This document shows, piece after piece, positions 7,440 through 13,882 of a stretch of DNA of 64,000 nt. Where the stretch lies: contig NZ_RZMY01000015.1 in assembly GCF_003992615.1 (NCBI RefSeq), positions 141,364-205,363 on the forward strand. The letters run 5' to 3'. The stretch is from Flagellimonas beolgyonensis. Its GTDB lineage: Bacteria > Bacteroidota > Bacteroidia > Flavobacteriales > Flavobacteriaceae. Position 1 is the stretch's first letter. Every line of letters begins with the position of its first letter. A program made the position numbers and the translations under genes. The notes under the pieces are model-generated. The model saw nothing but the letters and a program-made list of their open reading frames with translations, was not told the origin of the DNA and searched no databases.

Positions 7440-7628
7440 TCAAGCCTTCAAAACCCCATTGATATCCCGCAACGCCCCCGCCACCCGTTGCAGTTCCCTT
7501 TGGGAAAAGGCACCTTCCTCCACATAAAAGAGCATTTCCAAACCCAAGTCCAATATATTGGCCAGTTCGGCTGGAGAGCCGTAGGCATCTTCGAACAAAG
7601 CCATGAATTTTTGTGCTTTTTGGGTCAT
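7440..7628 (-). CDS. Small conserved-looking hypothetical protein
   Basis: A 62-residue, mostly helical, acidic protein (MTQKAQKFMALFEDAYG then ANILDLGLEMLFYVEEGAF). The amino-acid composition is ordinary and codon use matches the neighbours, which favours a real gene over a chance ORF. No signal peptide, membrane segment or known motif is seen. It is divergent from the gene at 7743; the shared intergenic region holds two imperfect 17-bp direct repeats and a 7-4-7 inverted repeat, so regulation from that region is likely. Function unknown. Confidence 0.6.
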   Translation of the reverse strand: MTQKAQKFMALFEDAYGSPAELANILDLGLEMLFYVEEGAFSQRELQRVAGALRDINGVLKA

Positions 7629-7629
7629 G

Positions 7630-7700
7630 TTTCAAATGTAACCACCTTTAACAGATAAAGGGTCATAACAGATTATGACAAAGTTTCATTTGTAACAACC
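7630..7700. promoter_or_regulatory. Divergent intergenic region with direct and inverted repeats
   Basis: Two related 17-mers, tttcaaatgtaaccacc (7630-7646) and tttcatttgtaacaacc (7684-7700), differ at three positions and lie 54 bp apart. Between them is an inverted repeat gtcataa-caga-ttatgac (7662-7679). The arrangement suggests protein binding sites controlling one or both divergent genes. Confidence 0.45.
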
Positions 7701-7742
7701 TGTGCATTCCGCATACCAATATTTAGAATTGAATTATTCAAA

Positions 7743-8378
7743 ATGGCAGGCGAAGGAAGCATACAAAGTATGATAACAATTCTTCGGAACAACCAAAAAT
7801 TGCTCCGAAAACGAAATCCTTTTCAACGTGGGTTTGGTTTTGAAAAACTCAGAAAGGAGTACCGAACGTATGCCCAAGGAAAATTGGATTCCCGACCACT
7901 TTCAAAAAGGGAACGACAAGCCATTCGAGAAAAAATAGAAGCCGAAAACCAAAAGCATTTTGTTAAAATGTGTATTGCAGCATCCATCATTTTAATAGTT
8001 GTATTGGGATTAGGTATTCAACTCAACGATTCCTTTAAAAGGAATGAAAAACTTTATGCTCAAAAGGAGTTGGAATCAAAAACCGAACAATACCTTTTTT
8101 ACGTCAATGATGGTGACAAATGGTTGCAAAAGCGACACTGGCATAATGCCATTTTTCAATATTTATTGGCCAAAAAAATATTCCCGAATGAGTACGCTGT
8201 GAATTACCGATTGGCCTTGGCATATGGCAGTTACTGCAAATTTGAAGGCTCCGGATGTATTGAGGGTCATCAACTTTTGACCGACTTGAAACTTCAATTT
8301 CCAAATAAGGAAGAATTGCATACCTTGGAGAAAATGTATGTTTCGAAACTCACCAATGAACAGAAAACCAATCATTGA
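7743..8378 (+). CDS. Hypothetical single-pass membrane protein with TPR-like C-terminus
   Basis: A 211-residue protein of unknown function. The N-terminal 75 residues are basic and helical (RNNQKLLRKRNPF and SKRERQAIREKIEAE), then comes one membrane helix (CIAASIILIVVLGLGIQL, about 78-95). The C-terminal part, about 125-190, resembles a tetratricopeptide pair: GDKWLQKRHWHNAIFQYLLA followed by AVNYRLALAYGSYC. The topology is probably basic N-terminus inside and TPR part in the periplasm. The 3' end overlaps the DinB gene by about 20 bp, so the two are translated from the same transcript. The upstream region is shared with the divergent small gene. Confidence 0.75.
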   Translation: MAGEGSIQSMITILRNNQKLLRKRNPFQRGFGFEKLRKEYRTYAQGKLDSRPLSKRERQAIREKIEAENQKHFVKMCIAASIILIVVLGLGIQLNDSFKRNEKLYAQKELESKTEQYLFYVNDGDKWLQKRHWHNAIFQYLLAKKIFPNEYAVNYRLALAYGSYCKFEGSGCIEGHQLLTDLKLQFPNKEELHTLEKMYVSKLTNEQKTNH

Positions 8379-8853
8379 ATATATCATCCAACAACTCAAG
8401 GAAATCCGTGCAGGTAAACCTTGGATGGGCAATTCCTTTGCCGATAAGCTGAATGATTTGGATGAAACCCTTGTCTTTCAACGTCCACTGGAGAACCTAC
8501 ACAGTGTAGCGGAGATCATTTCGCACCTTACCTTTTGGCGCCGGGAGGCCCTGTTGAAAATTAAAACCGGCCAAGGCAGCAAAACGGACGATGACCCAGA
8601 AAATTGGTTGTCGAACGATATTTTACAACTAAAAGGGTGGGACCACATCAAAAAAGAATATGACGACACCTTGTCCGAACTTATCGCCTTGCTAGAGGAC
8701 AAGGAGGATGTTTTTCTTTCCCAAACGTATTACGATACCGATTTTAAGGGCGATTATCCGTATAGTTTCCTAGTCAATGGAATGCTCCACCACGATGTGT
8801 ATCATTTGGGACAGTTGGGCATCGTCATCAAACTTTTGGAAAAAAAGAAGTAG
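8356..8853 (+). CDS. DinB-family (DinB_2) protein
   Basis: A 165-residue four-helix-bundle protein of the DinB/YfiT type, many of which bind a metal ion through three His. Candidate ligands are the His in AEIISHLTFWRRE (about residue 54) and those in GMLHHDVYHLGQLG (about 145-158). The family includes thiol-dependent enzymes and damage-induced proteins; no reaction can be assigned here. I prefer the ATG at 8356 (MNRKPIIEYIIQQLKEI), although one at 8338 would add six residues. It overlaps the end of the preceding membrane-protein gene. A 200-bp region without a recognised gene follows. Confidence 0.85.
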   Translation: MNRKPIIEYIIQQLKEIRAGKPWMGNSFADKLNDLDETLVFQRPLENLHSVAEIISHLTFWRREALLKIKTGQGSKTDDDPENWLSNDILQLKGWDHIKKEYDDTLSELIALLEDKEDVFLSQTYYDTDFKGDYPYSFLVNGMLHHDVYHLGQLGIVIKLLEKKK

Positions 8854-8993
8854 TAGATTTAGGGCCCTTCTGCGGGCACGATTGGGCACTGCTTTGCAGG
8901 TAAAACATGATTACTTCGAGCAGGAAACCACCGCACGGCACCCTACCGACACTTTAGGAAGGATTGAAATACTTGAACGGCGCCAAAGAATAA

Positions 8994-9024
8994 AAAAACC
9001 GCCATCGGAGCGATCCAATGGCGG
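8994..9024 (-). terminator. Intrinsic terminator of the CBM48 gene
   Basis: Stem ccgccat (8999-9005) pairs with atggcgg (9018-9024). Read on the minus strand it is followed by TTTTTTTA, directly after the stop of the gene at 9053-9349. Confidence 0.85.
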
Positions 9025-9052
9025 TACATTAAAATTATTTTTTTCTAATAAG

Positions 9053-9349
9053 TTACACTTCCAAAACGGCATTCTCAGCGCCGGCGTAGTCGTTCCACTG
9101 GAAACGATCGGCCTCGGCCTCGTTGGTGTAGCTACCGTCGATCAAATATCTAAATTCATAGCTGTTCTCAACAGGAAGTTCGAACGTTCCTTTGAAGGTT
9201 CCGTTCTTCAATTTCTTCAAGGTGCTGCCTTTAGGGTTCCATTTATTGAAATCCCCCACTACTGCAACGGTCTTTGCCTCTTCTGCAGGAACTGAAAAAG
9301 TTACTTTGCAAACAGGCTTGCTCTTTAGGTATTGTTTTTTAATTGCCAT
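9053..9349 (-). CDS. Stand-alone CBM48/isoamylase-N-like (glycogen-binding type) domain protein
   Basis: A 98-residue cytoplasmic protein that is one immunoglobulin-like domain of the CBM48/AMPK-type: VCKVTFSVPAEEAKTVAVVG, DFNKWNPKGSTLKKL, then GTFKGTFELPVENSYEFRYL with a typical Asp-Gly turn (IDGSY). Such domains bind alpha-glucans when fused to branching or debranching enzymes or AMPK beta. Here no enzyme is attached and none is next to it. I place the start at the ATG at 9349 (MAIKKQYLKSKP); the longer frame to 9382 adds an unconserved stretch. A strong terminator follows, so it is probably a single-gene unit. Its partner is unknown. Confidence 0.85.
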   Translation of the reverse strand: MAIKKQYLKSKPVCKVTFSVPAEEAKTVAVVGDFNKWNPKGSTLKKLKNGTFKGTFELPVENSYEFRYLIDGSYTNEAEADRFQWNDYAGAENAVLEV

Positions 9350-9505
9350 GGTACCAAAAATTTTAATTCCGGTACAAAGCAAGAGATAAAACCATTAATT
9401 TACAATTAGTTAGGTGCGATTTGTCATTTTGATAAAATGCGCCTAACAATAGGATTACTTTATCAAAATTGAATTGCGTATTTTCCCAATACGGTATTTA
9501 TAACC

Positions 9506-10585
9506 TTACCGCTTTAGGAGTTTGGCAATGGCATCGATTTCTTCTTCGGTGTTGTAAAAGTGAAAACTCAATCGAATTCCACCTCCTCGGGGAGAAGCCA
9601 CCACCTCTTCCGCTGCCAATTTTTGAAATAGGGCCTTATCTCCTTTTATGTTGAATATGGTACTGTGCTGTTTGCGTTCGGGCACAAAGGACTCCAACAG
9701 TCCCATACCATTAAAGGTTTCCATGGCTTTTTTGGACAATTTGTTCAAATGGGCCTGAATGTGCTCGAGGCCGATCTCGTCCAAAAAATTGAGGGCAAAT
9801 TCGAGGCTGCCAAAGTTGAAGGAATCCAAGTGGCCGGGTTCCAAATATTTGCAGAACGATATATTGTTCCGTTGGGAGGCATCATTGTTCACCGATCCAT
9901 TGCCGATGCCCTTCAGCTCGAACTGGTCCATAACCCCTTCCTTTACCAAATAAAATCCGTTGCCATACCCTGCCAATAACCATTTGTAGGCACTGGCTCC
10001 CAAGATATCGATTCCCGAGTCTTCAAAATGGAAGGGCTCCATCCCCAAAAACTGGGTGCCGTCCGCAATAATGATCAGGTTGGGAAAGTCCATTTTCAGT
10101 TGCTTTAAAAAATCAAGGTCGATCCGAACGCCGTTTACCCATTGTACCAAACTCAAGGCGAGGACATCTATGTTGCCCGATTTCACCTTCTCATGAATTT
10201 GTTCCTCCATATTACGGTCAATGGTCACATACTCCCGTTTGAAATTGCGGGTTTCGAAGGGCCAATTCAGCGAAGGATAATCGTTCTCCAACAACAATAC
10301 GGTTTTGTCCTTGGCCAGTCCTTCCAATAACAGGTTCAAACCCAAACTAAAGTTGGGTACCAATGCCACATGCTCAGGCTGGCAACCAAAAAAGCGACCG
10401 ACCGTTTTCTTGATCTCGGGCATGTGTGCAAAACCCTTGTTCTTCATATCGCTGCCACCGATCAGGTAATCGAGGTCATGGCCTTGTCGCCACTCCATCA
10501 AATCTTCGCTGAGCAGTCCGGCCGATGCGGTATTGGCATAGATACATTGGTTGAGAACAGGGAACTTTTTTCTGAGATTTTGCAT
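9506..10585 (-). CDS. Aminotransferase class V-fold PLP enzyme
   Basis: About 359 residues from the ATG at 10585 (MQNLRKKFPVLNQCIYANTASAG). The class V fold is clear: N-terminal substrate loop, NFSLGLNLLLEGL for PLP phosphate contacts, Asp175 in IIADGTQFLG for the pyridine nitrogen, and the Schiff-base Lys201 in GASAYKWLLAGYGNGFYLV. The family includes cysteine desulfurases, isopenicillin-N-epimerase-like and kynureninase-like enzymes. No conserved cysteine-desulfurase Cys loop was seen, so a desulfurase is less likely. The substrate is unknown. It diverges from the 2TM-folA pair, with 54 bp between starts. Confidence 0.88.
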   Translation of the reverse strand: MQNLRKKFPVLNQCIYANTASAGLLSEDLMEWRQGHDLDYLIGGSDMKNKGFAHMPEIKKTVGRFFGCQPEHVALVPNFSLGLNLLLEGLAKDKTVLLLENDYPSLNWPFETRNFKREYVTIDRNMEEQIHEKVKSGNIDVLALSLVQWVNGVRIDLDFLKQLKMDFPNLIIIADGTQFLGMEPFHFEDSGIDILGASAYKWLLAGYGNGFYLVKEGVMDQFELKGIGNGSVNNDASQRNNISFCKYLEPGHLDSFNFGSLEFALNFLDEIGLEHIQAHLNKLSKKAMETFNGMGLLESFVPERKQHSTIFNIKGDKALFQKLAAEEVVASPRGGGIRLSFHFYNTEEEIDAIAKLLKR

Positions 10586-10611
10586 TACGGGAAATTTGGA
10601 TACAATTGCGT

Positions 10612-10619
10612 TATCTTTG
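10612..10619 (+). promoter_or_regulatory. Candidate -7 box for the 2TM-folA pair
   Basis: TATCTTTG matches TAnnTTTG, 20 bp before the ATG at 10640. No TTG at the ideal -33 distance was found. Confidence 0.5.
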
Positions 10620-10639
10620 TGTATAAAGATAGCCATTCC

Positions 10640-11032
10640 ATGTTGTCATTCGGAAAAAAGAAAACACCGGAAATTGATTTGGAGCAGCACGAACTTTTGG
10701 AACATGCGCAAAAACGCATCAAACAAAAGAAACGGTTGTTCACCCACTTTGTGGTTTTTTTGATCGGCAGTATTTTTTTGATCTTGATCAACAAGATCTT
10801 CAAATATGGCGATACCTACAATTGGTTTGTTTGGGCCATTACCATTTGGGCCTTTTTGTTCGCACTGCATGCCTTCAATGTGTTTGTTACGCAAAAGTTC
10901 ATGGGCCAGGAATGGGAACGGCAACAGCGGGAAAAATTGGTGGCCAAGCAAAAGCAGCGGATTGCCGAAATCCAAAAGGAAATCGAAACGGAATTCCCCA
11001 TTTCCAACATCAATAAAAAAAAAGAGGATTGA
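10640..11032 (+). CDS. 2TM-domain membrane protein
   Basis: A 130-residue protein with two membrane helices, HFVVFLIGSIFLILINKIF (about 36-54) and FVWAITIWAFLFALHAFNVF (about 63-82), flanked by long charged helices. It matches the 2TM domain found in Bacteroidota, sometimes fused to histidine kinases (PF13239 type). The C-terminal part (QEWERQQREKLVAKQKQRI) is a basic coiled coil. The start is set by the ATG at 10640, just after a TATCTTTG -7 box. Its stop codon overlaps the TTG start of folA, so translation is probably coupled. Function unknown. Confidence 0.82.
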   Translation: MLSFGKKKTPEIDLEQHELLEHAQKRIKQKKRLFTHFVVFLIGSIFLILINKIFKYGDTYNWFVWAITIWAFLFALHAFNVFVTQKFMGQEWERQQREKLVAKQKQRIAEIQKEIETEFPISNINKKKED

Positions 11033-11520
11033 AACGATTGATCGTGATTGCCGCCGCGGCGGAAAACAATGCACTGGGCAAAGACAACGACTTGGTTTGG
11101 CACCTACCGGACGATTTTAAGCGTTTCAAATCCATTACCTCGGGCCATAAGATCATTATGGGTCGCAAAACCTTGGAAAGTTTTCCGAAACCATTGCCCA
11201 ATCGGGAACACATCGCCATTACCCGGGATACGGACTACGTACCAAAATTCCCCTGTACCATTGTCCACTCCCTTGATGAAGCCATTGCTTTGGTGGAAAA
11301 TGGGGAAACCGCCTTTATTATCGGTGGCGGGGAAATTTATAAACAGTCTATGGCCATTGCCACCGATATTGAATTGACCCGTGTACACGGTGTTTTTGAG
11401 GCAGATGCCTTTTTTCCGGAAATTGATAAAAATGAATGGGAATTGGTGAACGAGGAGCGCCATCCAAAGGATGAGCGACATAATTATGCCTTCACCTATC
11501 TCACGTATCGTCGAAAATAA
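11029..11520 (+). CDS. folA: Dihydrofolate reductase
   Basis: A 163-residue DHFR that reduces dihydrofolate to tetrahydrofolate with NADPH. Family motifs are in order: IVIAAAAENNALGKDNDLVW with the Met20-loop region, HLPDDFKRFK carrying the catalytic acid, KIIMGRKTLESFPKPLPNR for NADPH, and IIGGGEIYKQ. The start is TTG at 11029, overlapping the stop of the 2TM gene by four bases; no ATG is available before the conserved IAAAA segment. It supplies folate for ThyA (5.0 kb), and FolK is encoded at 41.4 kb. The stop is 3 bp from the convergent murI end. Confidence 0.96.
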   Translation: MKRLIVIAAAAENNALGKDNDLVWHLPDDFKRFKSITSGHKIIMGRKTLESFPKPLPNREHIAITRDTDYVPKFPCTIVHSLDEAIALVENGETAFIIGGGEIYKQSMAIATDIELTRVHGVFEADAFFPEIDKNEWELVNEERHPKDERHNYAFTYLTYRRK

Positions 11521-11523
11521 CTT

Positions 11524-12303
11524 TTAAAAGTTCAAGTACGCCACTTGAACGTTTGGACCATTCACCAAGCTTTTTAAGACTTCCGTGCCTTTGTTGGTAT
11601 AGAATCGGTGCATAGTAACCTTTCCATCAACAGAAAGCAATTTATTCGCCTGTAATACCGCTTTGGTCTGACGTGCGACTGCCTCACCCGAATCGATGAT
11701 TGTAACGTTGTTGGGCAACAGCTCCTTCAAGACCGGAATCAAATAAGGATAATGGGTGCAGCCCAATACCAGGCAGTCGATTTGTTGTTCCAGCATGGGT
11801 TGCAAAAAGCCCATTAACAGGTTGCGCATTTCGGGTGATCGGGTTTTGCCGGCCTCAATCAACTCCACGAGTCCCTTTCCTTCTTGTTCTATTACAGTGA
11901 TGCCTTCGGCAAACAATTTGGACGTGCTGTGGAACAAACTGCTTGACAATGTACCCTTGGTAGCCAACACCCCCACTTTCTTGGTCTTGGTTTGCAATGC
12001 CGCGGGTTTGATCGCTGGCTCTATTCCGATAAAGGGAACGGGATAATTGGCCCTTAAATAATCGATGGCATTGGTGGTTGCCGTATTACAGGCCACGATG
12101 ATGAGTTTGCACCCCTGTTCCAGCAAGTACTCGGTATTCTTTATACTGAGCTGCAGAATCGCTTGCTTGGATTTTTCACCATAAGGCGCATTGGCACTAT
12201 CGGCCAAATATAGGGTATCCTCATCCGGAAGTAATTTTACAACTTCCTTCCAAATAGAGGTTCCTCCAACTCCCGAGTCAAAAATGCCGATGGGTCTGTG
12301 CAT
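11524..12303 (-). CDS. murI: Glutamate racemase
   Basis: A 259-residue cofactor-independent racemase that makes D-glutamate for peptidoglycan. Seen are IFDSGVGGTSIWKEV with Asp9, catalytic Cys72 in VACNTATTNAI, and the second catalytic Cys182 with His184 in LGCTHYPYL. Length and motif spacing are normal. It lies on the same strand as the bamA-ompH block but after a strong terminator (12341-12374), so it probably has its own promoter or depends on readthrough. It converges with folA. Confidence 0.97.
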   Translation of the reverse strand: MHRPIGIFDSGVGGTSIWKEVVKLLPDEDTLYLADSANAPYGEKSKQAILQLSIKNTEYLLEQGCKLIIVACNTATTNAIDYLRANYPVPFIGIEPAIKPAALQTKTKKVGVLATKGTLSSSLFHSTSKLFAEGITVIEQEGKGLVELIEAGKTRSPEMRNLLMGFLQPMLEQQIDCLVLGCTHYPYLIPVLKELLPNNVTIIDSGEAVARQTKAVLQANKLLSVDGKVTMHRFYTNKGTEVLKSLVNGPNVQVAYLNF

Positions 12304-12340
12304 GATCTAAAAATAGAGACTTCTGATTTTATGGCATAAA

Positions 12341-12374
12341 AAAACCGCTTTTTCGTGACGAGAAAGCGGTTTTG
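12341..12374 (-). terminator. Bidirectional-looking intrinsic terminator after the ompH genes
   Basis: Stem aaaaccgctttt/agaaagcggtttt with loop cgtgacg and T-runs on both strands. It closes the bamA-ompH-ompH unit on the minus strand. Confidence 0.85.
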
Positions 12375-12392
12375 ATTTTATCATGGATCGGT

Positions 12393-12902
12393 TTAGAAAC
12401 CGAGTTCCTTTTTTACATCGGGCAAAAGATCTTTTCCTTTTGCTACGATCAAGCTCAAACCTGGGGTTGCATCGATTACGTAGTCGAAACCTTGGGCTGC
12501 GGCCACTTTTTCGATAGCAGCTTTTGCTTTATCTGAAATGGGAGCGAACAGTTCCTGTTGCTTTTTTTGCATATCCTGCATAGCAGCGTTACGGGCCTCG
12601 TCAATGTTCTTTTCGAAACCTTGAAGCTCTTGGGCCCTTTTTTCGTTCTCCTCATTGGTTTTGGAAGTAGCCTCATTTTGATATTGGGTCAATTTGTTTT
12701 GAAGCTCCTGCATGGATCCTTGCAATTCTGCGGTGTAGGTTTCCTGCAGTTTCTTCAGCTCAGCCTGTGCAGCCTTCATCTCCGGCATTTCAGACAAAAG
12801 TTGCTGTACGTTGATATGGGCAACCTTGCTCTGTGCATTTACAAAACCTGTAGCCGCTACAAACAAAACCAGGGCTACTACAATCCTTTTAACATTTTTC
12901 AT
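12393..12902 (-). CDS. OmpH/Skp-family periplasmic chaperone (short paralogue)
   Basis: A 169-residue Skp/OmpH protein. Residues 1-23 are a signal peptide (ALVLFVAATGFVNAQ) and the mature protein starts with SKVAHINVQQLLSEMPEMK. A long coiled-coil tentacle follows (about 40-125, AELKKLQETYTAELQGSM), and the chain ends in the strand region AQGFDYVIDATPGLSLIVA typical of the family. Skp holds unfolded outer-membrane proteins in the periplasm and delivers them to BamA. It is the last gene of the bamA-ompH-ompH unit and is followed by a terminator. It lies 45 bp after the longer paralogue. Confidence 0.93.
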   Translation of the reverse strand: MKNVKRIVVALVLFVAATGFVNAQSKVAHINVQQLLSEMPEMKAAQAELKKLQETYTAELQGSMQELQNKLTQYQNEATSKTNEENEKRAQELQGFEKNIDEARNAAMQDMQKKQQELFAPISDKAKAAIEKVAAAQGFDYVIDATPGLSLIVAKGKDLLPDVKKELGF

Positions 12903-12947
12903 GATTCTTAGTTACTTATTTTGACGTTAAATTTAGTGTTTCAATAT

Positions 12948-13787
12948 TCAGTATGGTATTGAATCCTTTTGTTCCTCTTGCGCTTTTTTCCGCTCTTCCA
13001 ATTTGGCCTGGCGTTTGGCCTCGCGCTCTTCCAATAATTTTTTTCTTCGTTCTTCGTAGGCTTTCTTGCGTTCCTCGCGCAATTTTAACTGTTCAGCCCG
13101 TTTGTCTTCGGCGGCCTTTGCATTCGCTTGCTGGATGGAATCCGTCCGCTCTTGTCGTTCCCTCAGTGCCTCACTGATCTCTTCATCTGCATTTTCCTCA
13201 TCGGCCTGGAACTTCTCCAATCGGCTCTGCAGTTCCTGGTTTTTATTGGAAGCACTTACCTTTCTGGTCCGTCCTATCTCCCTCAACACCAAGTCACTGA
13301 TATCGTGCCTTTTTTCGGAGTACAACATTACAACATCTGCTGATTTATCAAAAATAAAATCGTATCTTTTATTGGCACCGATTTTTTGGACTTCGTTGAA
13401 TACTTGGTCCTGAATCGGCTGAATCAGCAATTGCTTCTGCAACACCAAATCTCCTTTTGGCCCGAAACGGTCTTGCTGGTAATCCAACATTTCCTTTTCC
13501 AAAATCTGGATCTCTTCTTCACGCTCCGTGATCAGTTCATCGGTCAAGAGCACTTTCTCTGCCATCAAATCTTTTTTCATTTGATCGATGGCACTTTGTT
13601 TGAGCTCTATTTCCTGTTTCCATTTTTGGGCCTTGGCATTCAATTGTTCGGACGCATCCCTATACTCCTCTACGTTTTCCAGGATATACTCCATATCCAC
13701 GTAGCCGATGCGCACCCCTCTTTGGGAAAACCCATATAGGGAGGTCATCAAAACAACCAATGACAACAGAAATTTAGTTTTCATCAT
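12948..13787 (-). CDS. OmpH/Skp-family periplasmic chaperone (long paralogue with charged tail)
   Basis: A 279-residue OmpH/Skp protein. It has a signal peptide (LLSLVVLMTSLYGFSQ) and a Skp-like core up to about residue 165 with a strand-coil-strand pattern (RIGYVDMEYILENVEEY, then NKRYDFIFDKSADVVMLYSE). After the core comes a C-terminal tail of about 100 residues dominated by Arg, Lys, Glu and Gln (LREERKKAYEERRKKLLEER), a likely single long helix. It sits directly downstream of bamA, as Skp genes do. The tail is absent from the shorter paralogue and from proteobacterial Skp. Two chaperones with different reach may serve different clients; this is inference. Confidence 0.92.
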   Translation of the reverse strand: MMKTKFLLSLVVLMTSLYGFSQRGVRIGYVDMEYILENVEEYRDASEQLNAKAQKWKQEIELKQSAIDQMKKDLMAEKVLLTDELITEREEEIQILEKEMLDYQQDRFGPKGDLVLQKQLLIQPIQDQVFNEVQKIGANKRYDFIFDKSADVVMLYSEKRHDISDLVLREIGRTRKVSASNKNQELQSRLEKFQADEENADEEISEALRERQERTDSIQQANAKAAEDKRAEQLKLREERKKAYEERRKKLLEEREAKRQAKLEERKKAQEEQKDSIPY

Positions 13788-13882
13788 TACTTCCGCATTT
13801 TATACAGAAAATATCGTGCCAAAATAACTAATTAATTTAAAATGAGTTATTTATAATTTAGCACAATTGTATTTTCCTTTGA

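Noticed and set aside
8777..9295. 172-codon plus-strand frame over the DinB end and the CBM48 gene
   Set aside because: It overlaps two supported genes and a terminator; the product has no recognisable domain.
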